NCBI GenBank assembly: GCA_022606425.2
Contig: JAHDVF020001261.1
Coordinates: 62,001-126,000 of the forward strand
Length of the DNA: 64,000 nt
Source: Lepidostoma basale
Taxonomy: Eukaryota; Arthropoda; Insecta; Trichoptera; Lepidostomatidae
Direction of reading: 5' to 3'
Both the position numbers and the translations under genes were made by a program. Positions 1-9,508 of this stretch are shown piece by piece. The notes below the pieces were generated by a model. The model was not told where the DNA came from and searched no databases. It saw only the letters and a list, made by a program, of their open reading frames with translations. Within the stretch, counting starts at the first letter, position 1, and each line of letters begins with the position of its first letter.

Positions 1-108
1 ATGTAGTATGCAGATGACTGATGATGAAAATGAATGATAACAATAATAACGAAAAATTCAAAACAGTTTTTAATATAATTAAATAAACAGTAAATTAAAA
101 AATAAACT

Positions 109-240
109 CATGCTCTCTTTGGTTTGGTAGAATTCACGTGAACGATAGGCTAGCTACATGTCGTACGCTATTAGATTCAATAGTTAAAAACATATTCACA
201 GTAATTTGGTTGAAATAACCCGTTGTATACAAAAATGTGA
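109..240 (+). mobile_element. SINE S1, copy a, head missing
   Basis: Body and 3' part of the tRNA-derived SINE that is complete at 42987-43215. Shared blocks in order are CTTTGGTTTGGT, AATTCACGTGA, GCTAGCTACATGT and the 3' block AATAACCCGTTGTATAC. The tRNA-like head (A and B boxes) is absent, as in ordinary 5' truncation. Confidence 0.7.
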
Positions 241-469
241 AAAGCAACGGGAAACTACCACATTAAAAAACTACCAAATAAATGTATCAGACTTTACTGC
301 AAACCAACCAGTACGATTGAAACTAAAAATGAAGCTATGTATAATGTAGTCATTGACACATTTTCGTATTATAATCTTTCAACAAGCTTATATCTTCTTC
401 AGAAAATTCTAGTCCACTTCCTTTTTTATTTATTTACAACTAACAGCATCAACAATTACAATTAAATAG

Positions 470-610
470 TCCATTGCTTTGGCCGAAACACTTTAATACT
501 TCATTATACACTGTTGAATAAAAAACTTTGTTTTATGTATCACAATTATATTTTGATTTTTCGCGACAGCTGTTTCGTCAACCTCAGTTGACTTCATCAG
601 GTGTTACAAT
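470..610 (-). repeat. Penelope-like terminal repeat P1
   Basis: Begins with CATTGCTTTGGCCGAAACAC, a block that recurs almost unchanged near 33835 and 37622, and ends in a strongly structured GACAGCTGTTTCGTCAACC to ATCAGGTGTTAC block. Such paired blocks are known from the terminal repeats of Penelope-like elements, which carry hammerhead ribozymes. No Penelope RT or GIY-YIG endonuclease was recognised in the window, so this is a solitary repeat. Assignment is by motif only. Confidence 0.5.
558..607 (-). ncRNA. hammerhead-ribozyme-like core (P1)
   Basis: Read on the minus strand: CTGATGA (600-594), then A, then GTCAAC-TGAG-GTTGAC, a perfect 6-bp stem II with a tetraloop. GAAAC follows (576-572), then the self-complementary ACAGCTGT as a minimal stem III, then GTC (567-565) as a cleavage triplet. 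This order and spacing is that of type I hammerheads in Penelope-like elements. Stem I is not clearly paired in this copy, so self-cleavage is doubtful here; copy P3 keeps a better stem I. Confidence 0.5.
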
Positions 611-1056
611 AATATTATGGTTTTATTGTATAATTATAATTAAACTTTCATTACATCAAGATTATCTTTATGAAAAGTGAATAAAAAAAAGACTTAGTGA
701 GAGAGTAATATAGCAAAGCGTCCACCAGCAATAAAACTCCTGCAAGAGCCATTTACTCGGTAGGCACCCCCTGCAAATCGAAGTTCCCAGTTTTCGTGAA
801 GTTGCGCGAGCGAAAAAAAAGCTACACTGATAGACAATTAATTGTGCAAGTCTTAATGCGGAAAACATTATTGCCAGTAGCATTTCGATAAATGAGTCTT
901 CTACCCGTTAAAATAATATAAATTAGTTTTGTTGTACTAAATAACTTCAACGGCTTCATTATCTTGATGTATTATTGATTTACCAATTCGTAATTTGCTT
1001 CAATGGCTTTTATTAGCATATACTTTGTAAATATTATATTTGTACCGCTAAATCTC
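611..1056. other. AT-rich, nothing recognised
   Basis: No repeat or protein similarity seen. A 71-codon open frame on the minus strand (668-883) is hydrophobic low-complexity sequence without motif support. Confidence 0.5.
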
Positions 1057-1059
1057 TAA

Positions 1060-1227
1060 GGGTACAGTCACACCGGAGTGCCGGAGTAGGAGTCAAGATG
1101 AACACCTGGCGAACCAACGTATGGCGTACTATGGAACCGGCCACACTATACGCTTCGCGCCAAAGTGCGTGATCACAAGCCATCTGTGTCTTAACTCCGA
1201 CGCTGGCACTCCGGTGTGGCCATACCC
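1060..1227. mobile_element. 168-bp MITE with TAA target duplication
   Basis: Both ends read GGGTA inward, and imperfect inverted arms of about 50 bp share CACACCGGAGTGCC and GGAGT[TC]AAGA. The copy is flanked by TAA on both sides (1057-1059 and 1228-1230). A 3-bp TAA/TTA duplication with G-rich tips is typical of PIF/Harbinger (Tourist-type) MITEs. It has no coding capacity; the open frames across it are by-products of the inverted arms. It is GC-rich compared with its surroundings. Confidence 0.65.
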
Positions 1228-1464
1228 TAATCGACTTATAAATGTATTTTATATGTTTCCAACTTCTCCAGCACAACGTGAGTTAAATAATGAAATCTGG
1301 GAAAACAAATCACAACCCTCTCATTAAAAATGCTTACAGAATAAAATTTAATTCGAACAGGTAAATTTGAATTTTGGTAAATTTAAACACATGTAAAAAA
1401 GTGAACTAGTATTTAAGTCCATTTAAACATTATTAATAATATATAGGTTATATATTATTAATAG

Positions 1465-1715
1465 TGATGTAAAACTCCATAATAAATAAATAAAACCGAA
1501 TAAAAACGAAATAAATTCTAGAAGTTTTATTATATTTTGTGGGAAAGACACCTTTCGCCTTGATAAGGTATTATGAAACCTTGATACAACAACAACGATG
1601 TTAGAAACATTTGATAATGCCTTAGCAAGGTGAAATTTGTCATTCCCATAAAATATAATAATTGAAAATTTCTAGAAAACAGACGATTTTATTCGTATTA
1701 ATTATTATATTGGTA
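1465..1715. mobile_element. hairpin MITE M1, copy a
   Basis: Left arm contains GATGTAAAACTCC and TCTAGAAGTTTTATTATATT. Right arm contains the complements TGTCATTCCCATAAAATATA and TTTCTAGAAAACAGACG. The two arms fold back over nearly the whole length, with a loop around GATACAACAACAACG. It is one of about ten copies; see 41120-41345 for the best outer ends. Confidence 0.65.
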
Positions 1716-2639
1716 ATTTAAATACAAATATTTAATTTGAGTTTAGAAATTTCAAGGTGGCCTTCCATCTCGGATTTTTTATAAATAGTATTTAATTATT
1801 GAATAATGTATATTAAAAACATATTTATTGTCATATTATAATAATCAAATTTTTATATGAAAAACTTATATATTTTTAATCATTTTTATTTACTATGATT
1901 AAGCTAAGAATTGGAAAAAAAATATCTGAAAATTCAAGAAATCTTGTTTTCAAGGTTCTTTTACTACATTGAGAATAAATTAACTAACAAAGAACCTAGT
2001 TGTGCAGATTTTTTTTCAAAGGGATCCTTTAGCATTTACAAGAACATGCATCCATCATTCTGATTCAGAATACATCTTTTGCTCCTATGTGTTATTCAGA
2101 TATTTGTCCAAGACCTTTCTTGTACAGTTATCCATAACAATTTTCCAATATGTTCCGATCTGAAGTTTTCCCTCGTTTTCGCGATAAATAGACGACAAAA
2201 GAAGATTTTGCAATTTATACGTTAGAAATGGCTACATGATTTTTTCTACGAATTCTAAGAATTTTTTATTTCCGTACAAAACTTTATCAACCTTCAAAAA
2301 ATTTTCGATATCTTTATGTTTAATATTATATATATTTTTTTTAAGGAATTTGTCTTAAAACAACCTTCTTCTTTTTACGTTATCGTGTCAGATCTCTCCG
2401 ACTTTGACTATCATCCGAAAGTAACGACTTTGTCCCTAGCAGTTCGAAACTGCTCCATAACGCTCCTCACTCTGTCACATACATATTTGTTTTGGAGCCA
2501 GAAGATTCACCTTCTATCATCACCTCGTTGATTTTCTATTTTTTCCTCAATAATCAGGTGCAGCGATTCATATTTTCCTTCCCTTAACATATGACGTCAA
2601 TATGCCACCTTATGGGCTTTAATATTAGCTAACAATTTT
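1716..2639. other. AT-rich, nothing recognised
   Basis: No similarity to other parts of the window and no domain in the open frame at 2316-2531. Confidence 0.5.
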
Positions 2640-2930
2640 CTATAGGCTCTGGCTCTCTGGAAAATATTGAGTTGCTGACCATAACAGTACAAGGGATATG
2701 CAACATTTGACTATGCAGCCAGATTTCAAGTGCCTCCAGCCGGTTCATTATGCCAACTTTTAAGGTCCATGATTCAACACCATATAAATGTATTAACCAG
2801 ACGTAGCATTTGACCACTTTCTGTCGAAGCTTCAAATTTATGTTATTATCACAGATATAAAGGACCATATATATAAAGCATTTAACGATATTTTTAAGAT
2901 TGATTGAAAACACTATATTATTTCAACAAC
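2640..2930 (-). pseudogene. RTE-like retrotransposon C-terminal fragment, family D
   Basis: The minus-strand frame reads LKLRQKVVKCYVW, then LYGVESWTLK, then NRLEALEIWLHSQMLHIP. This is the region just downstream of the RT catalytic core in RTE-type non-LTR retrotransposons, where LLYG.E.WTL and RLEAFEMW.YRRML.I.W are the usual forms. The fragment at 53086 shows the same block (LRQRK, NRLE). It ends after about 95 codons and has neither the RT catalytic motif nor a 3' tail: a dead truncated copy. Confidence 0.7.
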
Positions 2931-3482
2931 ACTATAGTATCTTAACTAAGCTACTGAGATTTCGTTTAAAAAAATCTACCTAAAGCACAGGTTATGGATG
3001 CTGGAGCTTTACATGGGGGCGGTAGCGGGTCCAGGGGTTAATTGTGGGCTATAAAGTATTCAGGGGGTGAGGGGGGCGTATGTTTCTTTATAAATAAGCA
3101 TAGAATACTTTAAAAATCTATTTGAGTAAGTAAAAATTTAAATTTAACTATAATATATTTTCGAAATATGAACATTTCTTATATAGTTCGTCATCTGATA
3201 AATTAAAACTTTTTGATTCTATTTAGATAAAGATAATGTGTAACAATACTTAAATATTTAGTGTAACTTTAATAATTTGGGAGATAAGGATTAAAATTTT
3301 GTAAGGTGGTGGTCTACGAAATGTTAGGTTAGGTGAAGTTCGGTTCTAACATGAAATATTATATTGATAATATAAAATGTGACATTATTGTATTAATAAT
3401 GTTTAAAGTCTGCAATTAAAACAAAACGAAAGGGTGTTGTAAGATAATGACATGATTTTACGAAAATTATAAATTGATGTTT
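2931..3482. other. AT-rich with a G-rich patch at 3014-3077
   Basis: Nothing gene-like. Positions 3014-3077 hold runs GGGGG, GGG, GGGG, GGG, GGGGG and GGGGGG separated by short spacers on the plus strand, unusual in this AT-rich setting. Confidence 0.4.
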
Positions 3483-3600
3483 TAACTTCGAGAGTGACCG
3501 GTTTCGCCGGCCTCGCTGGCATCGACGAAATGGGTCAGCCCGTAGACCAGACTGGTGAAACCAGCCACTGTCGAAATAAAGACGAAAGTGCAAATATTCC
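3483..3600. repeat. hammerhead-type structured repeat Q1
   Basis: Contains GTGACCGGTTTCGCCGG followed by CCTCGCTGGCATCGACG and, inverted downstream, ACTGGTGAAACCAGC then TGTCGAAATAAAGACG. It shares the CGACCGGTTTCG block and the following AATAAAGACG with Q2 at 4925. The two opposing GAAAC cores make it a double-ended version of the Q family; individual stems are partly decayed. Confidence 0.45.
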
Positions 3601-3612
3601 TTAAAAACATCG

Positions 3613-3800
3613 TTTTATTTATTTATTGTTCCTTGAGCAACGATGTAAGACCTTATATGAAAAAATATCACGAATGAAAACGTCTGTTTTCTAGAAGTAT
3701 TATTATATTTTATGGGAATGACATCTTTCGGGAAATCTGTCATTCCCATAAAATATAATATAAAACTCATAGAAAACAGATATGTTAAATCGTATTAATC
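3613..3800. mobile_element. hairpin MITE M1, copy b (short loop)
   Basis: Left outer end TTGTTCCTTGAGCAACGATG, then GAAAACGTCTGTTTTCTAGA and TTTTATGGGAATGACA. The right arm begins TGTCATTCCCATAAAATATA. Only about 14 bases separate the inner arms, so this copy is nearly a perfect snap-back hairpin compared with the longer loops of the other copies. Confidence 0.7.
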
Positions 3801-3884
3801 GTTTTATTTCATTATTATCTCACAATTAATTGTTAAAAAAATATTTACTTATTTAGAAGTTCGGTGCATGGTGTTATGTCTTCC

Positions 3885-4413
3885 TTCTCTGGTTTCAATC
3901 CTGGGATTGGTTTGCAGCAATTTCCTCTATTCTTCTCTACCATTCTTCCCTGTCTTGTGCGGCTCTTTTGAAATCTGCATATGATGAGCAGCGCACGTCC
4001 ACCAACAAGTCCTCCAGGTACTCTAGGCGTGAGCGTCCCCTAGAGTTTGTCCCCTCGGTCATACCCTCCATTATGGCATGCAAGAGACCTTCTTGACGTA
4101 TTACGTGGCCGATCTATCTTGTACGCTTTTTGGACAAGGTCTTGAGCAGGTGCCTTCCTCCTTCGATTCCTCGAAGAACTTCCTCATTCGTGATGTGGTC
4201 TCTCCAGGAAATTCCTAATAGTCTTGAATAGGACCACATCTCAAAAGCCTCTAGTCTCCGCTTATCTCTTTCGGATAGGCACCATGTCTCGCAGCCGTAC
4301 ATCAAGACACTCCATACATAGGTCTTGATGAGGAGTATTCTCAGTTTTATGTCTATATTATTTGGCTCGGTGTTATGTATAGGGTATAAACTTCGTTGTG
4401 CGTGATAACACAA
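3885..4413 (-). pseudogene. RTE-like retrotransposon 3' end, family C
   Basis: The minus-strand frame 4413-4114 gives LLIKTYVWSVLMYGCETW, RLEAFEMWSYSRLLGISW and NEEVLRGIEGG, the segment after the RT core in RTE-type elements. Continuing with a frame change, the C-terminus reads EDLLVDVRCSSYADFKRAAQ and REEW, ending in NQSQD and a stop near 3900. The catalytic RT core is missing because the copy is 5'-truncated. Positions 3970-4000 preserve the uninterrupted version of the site into which Jockey J2 inserted at 43797, so this copy serves as the empty-site reference. Confidence 0.75.
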
Positions 4414-4924
4414 ATATACTCAGCAAAGGGTTAAATACACTATATCTACTATCGGAATATCCTTATTTTATGTTGGGTATTCCAAGTCTTATTTTGAGAA
4501 AAACTCTCTGGGGAATAGGGAAACCGTTCTTGAATATTTCTTTTGATACATTATTCAATTCAAGTAGCCTCTCTATTGAATTTCCAAATAAATAAAAGCT
4601 GATTATTTATCAATATATGCCTTTATTTTAATACATCTTATTTATATAAATGTAACATTAAGTTTTTGAACACATATTTTGCAAAGAATGATTATATTCT
4701 ATCAAAGAAAAGAAAACACTGGAAATTTAATAAAAAATGGCTAAAAATAATCTGAATGTGAGTGCAAATTACAATCAAACACTGTTGAGAAGATGAGAAA
4801 AGTTGAAAATTTAAATCAAATTAATTACAAACTTGTTTGATGTAAAAATAATGAAAATAAGTAATTTTTATAAAAAATCCTTTTGAGGTGAATTACATAT
4901 TTAGTTAAAATACACTCTTGTTTG
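4414..4924. other. AT-rich, nothing recognised
   Basis: The open frame 4398-4595 overlaps the end of the family C copy and shows no domain. Confidence 0.45.
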
Positions 4925-4990
4925 AATCCTCGACCGGTTTCGGCAGCTCGCTGCCACTAAAATACGGAATTGAATAAAGACGAAATTTTT
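4925..4990 (-). repeat. hammerhead-type structured repeat Q2
   Basis: On the minus strand: GGCAG-CGAG-CTGCC (4955-4942), a perfect 5-bp stem II with a tetraloop. Then GAAAC (4941-4937), the self-complementary ACCGGT, and GTC (4934-4932) followed by GAGG. The upstream CTGATGA box has decayed to TTTAGT-like sequence, so the copy is not expected to cleave. The preceding block ATATTTAGTTAAAATACACT is shared with Q4 near 45312. Confidence 0.45.
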
Positions 4991-5640
4991 CTATAAATAA
5001 ATATGAAATGGAACAGTAAAATTTTATTGAATGTTGGAAATTTATTGTGAGGCTATGTTTAATTATGTAAAACTCTTTAAAAATCCGCCGATAACATAAA
5101 CGCGAATCTAATTTAAAATTTCATATTTATTAAATTTAAAAACAATAATAAAGTGACTTCTTAATTTGTTTCTTCCTATATTATTCTTAGAAATTTTAAC
5201 CAAAATTATACATTTATTTTTTAAGTTAAGATTCTTATTGGTAATAAAAAAACTATATTTATTTTATTTTCTTGTAATCATTTTATTTTGTTATACAAAA
5301 TAGGTTGTACATGTTGATAAAATGTTTTACAAATATTTTGATGTGCAGAACCCATTGGTTTTTCAACCCTTTACTTTATAGGTATAGTTTCACCCCATTC
5401 TACGCCAGGACAGCAGCCATCAGTAAAACCATAAATCACCCTCCACTCTGGCGTATGATGTCTACAAGATTTGGGTGGTACGTACAAAGCTCTGCGGTGC
5501 CCGCGTTTATCTCAGAGGGGTATCTCTCTGTAGTGGCTATACAACTCTCCTGGCTCGCGGACGAAAGGTTGAACTAAATATTACGTCATAATAGTTGACA
5601 CATTAAAAATTAGTTGAATATTTAATTTTTTTGAATCGCT
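4991..5640. other. no recognised feature; GC-richer patch 5380-5575
   Basis: A 90-codon frame on the plus strand (5305-5577) covers the GC-richer part, but I see no domain or repeat match. It could be an unrecognised transposon remnant. Confidence 0.4.
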
Positions 5641-5772
5641 CAAACAATATATACACAGGGTGTCCCGTATTTTGTGGACCAATGGAATGTTGGTAATAAA
5701 GGGGTAATTATCTAACGGAAACATAATATTTTATTGTCTTAGACTAAGTAGCGTCAAAGTATAAAAGTACAT

Positions 5773-5893
5773 TTTTTAAATATTTTCTGAAATGATAGTA
5801 CTACGTACACAAGTATTAAAATAAAGGTAAGAGCTAAGAAAACATACAAATTTCCGCTTGAGATTTTATTCATGCGTAATAACGGCAACATAA
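5773..5893 (+). repeat. 121-bp direct repeat, outer copy
   Basis: Identical by eye over 121 bases to 6370-6490, in the same orientation, 597 bp apart. It includes GATAGTACTACGTACACAAG and ATTTCCGCTTGAGATTTTAT. The outer copy lies outside the inverted-repeat element that holds the other copy. Confidence 0.85.
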
Positions 5894-6329
5894 AAAATAA
5901 AAGCCTAAATTAATGCAAATTATAAATGACAAAATTTGCAATGTGATGTTTGAACGAAACTGGTGTAAAAAAATGTATGATGGCTTTATGGAACGTTTTT
6001 CCAGAAGATGGCCGTGCGTTTCCGACACTGATTGAAGTCCTATATGGAATTTAACTAAAAGTTTATATTTTTTTAAATCATTGGGTAAAATATGAGTTTC
6101 GAATTGTGATACGCAAATAGATCGTAAGCTAGGTCCACGATTTTCCATTTACATATTTTCTAAAATTACTTTTCGATCAATCAGTTTATAATAAATATAA
6201 GTGTCAATTTCATTTAACTAAATAATGTACAAATATCATTCGTTTTATTGAGTTTTTAAATTAAATAAGGCAAAGGGCTTAGATCTACTTATATGAACAA
6301 ACAAAAAATACGTAATATTTGTGAAATGT

Positions 6330-6813
6330 GACTATGGATGATCAAGGTGTTTACAGGACTTATTAAATATTTTTAAATATTTTCTGAAATGATAGTACTA
6401 CGTACACAAGTATTAAAATAAAGGTAAGAGCTAAGAAAACATACAAATTTCCGCTTGAGATTTTATTCATGCGTAATAACGGCAACATAAGGCGGTAGCC
6501 TCTTCGCATTGTGTTAATAAAGTAGTTTGCTAAAATGCTAAAACAATCATTCTTCATAGATGGCGTTAGTGGATGGATTGTGTTAAATTAATCTAAAAAA
6601 TTAATTAGTATAATCAAATCTACATAGATGGCTAACTGGAACTGCCACGTGAAAATAAGTATGGATTTGGAGTATATATACAACTTCCAAAAAATGTATC
6701 ATACATGATCATAACAATGGTGGAATGGGGAATGTTGTAATTACATAAAGCGTGCGCTTAACCCAAACAATGACAGGTCATAAGTCCTGTAAACACCTTG
6801 ATCATCCATAGTC
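6330..6813. mobile_element. 484-bp inverted-repeat element
   Basis: Perfect inverted arms of about 33 bases: GACTATGGATGATCAAGGTG... at 6330-6363 and its complement at 6780-6813. No transposase. The inside contains an exact copy of 121 bases that also lie about 0.6 kb to the left. It could be a non-autonomous DNA transposon or a product of template switching. No target duplication is obvious. Confidence 0.55.
6370..6490 (+). repeat. 121-bp direct repeat, inner copy
   Basis: Matches 5773-5893 without visible difference, then diverges at GGCGGTAGCC. It starts seven bases inside the left arm of the inverted-repeat element. Confidence 0.85.
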
Positions 6814-7204
6814 AGTTTCCAGTTTGTTTCTTCGTCTCTATTGAGATATAATTAAAAATTTAAAAAATACGTAACTTATCGTTGTGTAGCTATTTCTCAT
6901 GCGGAAACTAAAACTAGAAAATATGTTTATGATTATTTGTAGTTTTTTTTATGCGTCAATGTAATAATTTAAAATATGAGATATTCATTAAATAGTATTT
7001 TAAAATATCGAAAAAAAATTATATCCTCTATATTATCATAAATACCTATTGCAACAGTTATTTGGGATTTTGGTGTCATAATATTAGTGAAAAACCATAA
7101 AATCTGGTACCAAATATAATATTTTTTATCGAAAATTATGTTTTCAAAAGTGTTTGCTTAAATCTTCTTTCACTTGTCAATGGTAGTAGTGTGTATGTAT
7201 CGTC
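6814..7204. other. AT-rich, nothing recognised
   Basis: No open frame or repeat that I can assign. Confidence 0.5.
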
Positions 7205-7225
7205 TACAACAACAACAACAAACCA

Positions 7226-7486
7226 TCACGCCGTTTCCCCGCAGGGGTAGGCTGAGAGAATGGACCGCCACACTACTCTATCCTGGCACACCTCTCTAGC
7301 TTCCTCCACATCCATACATCGAGTCATACACGCACTTCGATTCTTCCGGTTTCTGACCTGACCAACTTTTAATATTTGATTAATTTGGTCATGCCATGTT
7401 TTCCTCGGTCTACCTCGACTCCTTACTCCATTCACATTGTTAACGTATACTTTTTTAACCATTCTTTCTTCACCCATGCGCTCCAT
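7226..7486 (-). pseudogene. RTE-A C-terminal domain (A1)
   Basis: Encodes GRPRKTWHDQINQILKVG, ACMTRCMDVEEAREVC and the terminus SAYPCGETA. This basic C-terminal tail is common to all RTE-A copies in the window; its function is unknown and it may bind the RNA 3' end. It is separated from the RT frame by a deletion and frame change. Confidence 0.85.
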
Positions 7487-7602
7487 ATGCCCGAACCAAT
7501 TCTGTCGTACATCGTTCTACCACACATACGTCTTAGGGACCTCATCTCTACCGCATTTATTCTGCTCTCATCTTTCTTCTGCCAGTTCCATGCTTCGCTT
7601 CC

Positions 7603-8610
7603 TTACATAAGGGTTGGAACCAGAACTCCATTGTGAACGGCCATTTTCGCTTTCATTGATAAATTCTTGTTTCCAATAACTACTTTTAAAGCTCCATTCA
7701 CTTTGTTACCCGCACCAACCCTTCTTTCAATATCACTCTCCGTTCGGCCATCCGCTGTGAACATGCTACCTAAATACACAAATTCCCTCACCTGTTCCAA
7801 GTTCTCTTCGTTCACACTTATATTACAAACTGTCATTTGCTCTTCCCTTTCAAAAACTAACACATTTGACTTTTCGACATTCATCATTAAATCGTTCGAC
7901 TTGCATACCTTATACATTCTCGACACCAAGACTTGTAATTCGTCCGCACTATCCGCAACGAAAACGGCATCGTCCGAGTAAAGCAGACAGTTTACAGACA
8001 GATCACTCATCTTAGCACCAGCATTTATACCTTTAAGTTCTTTCATACACTTGTCCATATACAGATTGAACAACCATGGAGACATCACGCAGCCCTGCTT
8101 AACACCCTTCGTGATATCAAACCAGGGCGTGATGTCCCCATTTACCCTAACACTGGCAGTGCTCCCTTCGTAGAGAGAAGCAACCGCCCGTATCAGTTTT
8201 GTGCTCACTCCGTATTCGGACAAGATTGACCACAGTTTTTCTCTGTTCACTCGATCATAGGCTTTTTGCAAATTGACAAACGCACAGAAAAGCTTACGGT
8301 TTTTGGCCATAAACTTCTCCGCAAGCGTTCGAAGTGCAAAAATCTGATCCATACAACCTTTTCCGGTCATAAAAGCGCCTTGTACATCCCATACTCTTTC
8401 AGTCGTCGTCTTTTTTACTCTTTCTATTAAAAATCGACCGTAGAGTTTACCAACGGCGCTTAATAGACTTATTGCCCGGTGATTTCCACAGTCCATACGA
8501 GACCCCTTTCCCTTATATAGAGGCATGATAACAGCCCTCCTCCAGTCGAGCGGCGTATATCCCTCCTCTAAACACTGGTTAAAGAGTCTGTATAACCATG
8601 CTGAAACCAC
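7603..8610 (-). pseudogene. RTE-A reverse transcriptase (A1), YSDD variant
   Basis: 335 codons covering most of the fingers and palm: EGYTPLDWRRAVIMPLYKGK, NHRAISLLS, QGAFMTGKGCMDQIF, AFVNLQKAYDRVNREKLW (the first catalytic aspartate in KAYD) and GVKQGCVMSPWLFNLYMD. Then LLYSDDAVFVADS, where family members show YADD. Alanine to serine at this site could be decay after insertion. The frame overlaps the preceding frame (8568-8924) by a shift at about 8610, where bases present in A2 are missing. Confidence 0.85.
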
Positions 8611-8924
8611 CGGCCCACCGTTTTTAAGGCTACACAGTCATATCCGACAGCTTTTCCACCTTTCATACATTTTACAGCACTTACTATCTCGTTCAAATTT
8701 ATTTTAGTAATTTCACTTCCGCTGTTCGTGCAACTCTCATTTGTAAAGCTCATTCTTATTGAATCTTCAGTCATTTCACTGCCATACATATCTTTAAAGT
8801 ACTCCATCCATCTTCCTTGTATACTTTTGAAATCAGTAATCATTCTTCCCTCACTACTTAAAATTGCTTTCGCACAACCACTTTCGGGAGGATTTCGGGC
8901 TTCTTTGACTTCCTTCCAGAACAT
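8568..8924 (-). pseudogene. RTE-A linker and RT start (A1)
   Basis: 118 codons with MFWKEVKEARNPPESGC, GRWMEYFKDMYG and CMKGGKAVGYDCVAL. This is the stretch between endonuclease and RT palm, including the first RT motif GKAVG.D. The end is frameshifted relative to the main RT frame. Upstream sequence up to 9155 continues the homology (AWLNML at about 9100) in another frame. Confidence 0.75.
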
Positions 8925-9156
8925 TTATATGTTGCTCTGGAAGTGATTCGTCATCTTAAGTCCGTCATCCTCCTTCAGTTTATCCTTTTTCGCTCTCACT
9001 ATCAACTTGACGTTCATCTTGCAAACTTTGTACGATTCTTTTGCTCATTGATATTTCACGCAATCACTTTTATCCACAGACAACATATTTAACCATGCAT
9101 CCTTCTTTTCTTTAACAAGATTTTTTATACAGTCATCCCACCATCGTCTATATAAA

Positions 9157-9508
9157 GTAAATGGTGTACTTAAAGTTGTCAGCGCTAACAACAGCCTATC
9201 CAAAAAGCTAAGATGGCAGTACACAATAGTGTTCTTGTACCGACCCTTGTATATGGAACTGCAGCATGGAACTTGCAAAATAAGGATGAAAGTAGAATAA
9301 ATGCAGTAGAATATGTGATAAATTTGGGTATGATTGAATGTAAAATGCAAATATAAGAAGTGGATGCAGTGCGAATGAAAGTGTAAACAAAATTATGAAA
9401 GGATTAATAAGATGTTTTTGACTTAAAGAAAGAATGAATGGTAAAGAAAGCATATGTAAACGACGTAAACGGAACAAAAAATAGAGAAAGTCCGAGGAGA
9501 ACGTGACA
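9157..9508 (+). pseudogene. RTE-A fragment A11, head-to-head with A1
   Basis: Plus-strand remnant with homology to NGALKVV..NKNLS, AVHNGVLVPTLVYG (here AACTTGCAAAATAAGGATGAAAG for the WNWQKKDES region) and KRR..GRPR near 9480. Many stops and indels. It overlaps in content with A1, so it is a separate copy rather than the inverted end of A1. No 3' tail. Confidence 0.65.

Larger units (their letters stand above)
7205..9155 (-). mobile_element. RTE-A retrotransposon copy A1, 5'-truncated
   Basis: Minus-strand non-LTR element with most of its RT and C-terminal region. It ends at a TGA (7226-7228), about ten bases of 3' sequence, and a (TTG)n tail seen as ACAACAACAACAACAA at 7207-7222. The 5' truncation is near 9155, in the linker after the endonuclease (KEKKDAWLNML). 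Reading frame breaks: between 7487 and 7602, where about 75 bases present in copy A2 (the SLRWFGH part) are missing; near 8610; and near 8930. The RT catalytic box is YSDD rather than YADD. Confidence 0.9.

Noticed and set aside
1034..1327. Overlapping open frames of 80 and 68 codons on both strands
   Set aside because: They arise from the inverted arms of the 168-bp MITE, which mirror each other; no protein motif.
5650..5680. ACAGGGTGTCCCGTATTTTG as a transposon tip
   Set aside because: The motif resembles ends of some insect DNA transposons, but no inverted partner or target duplication was found nearby.
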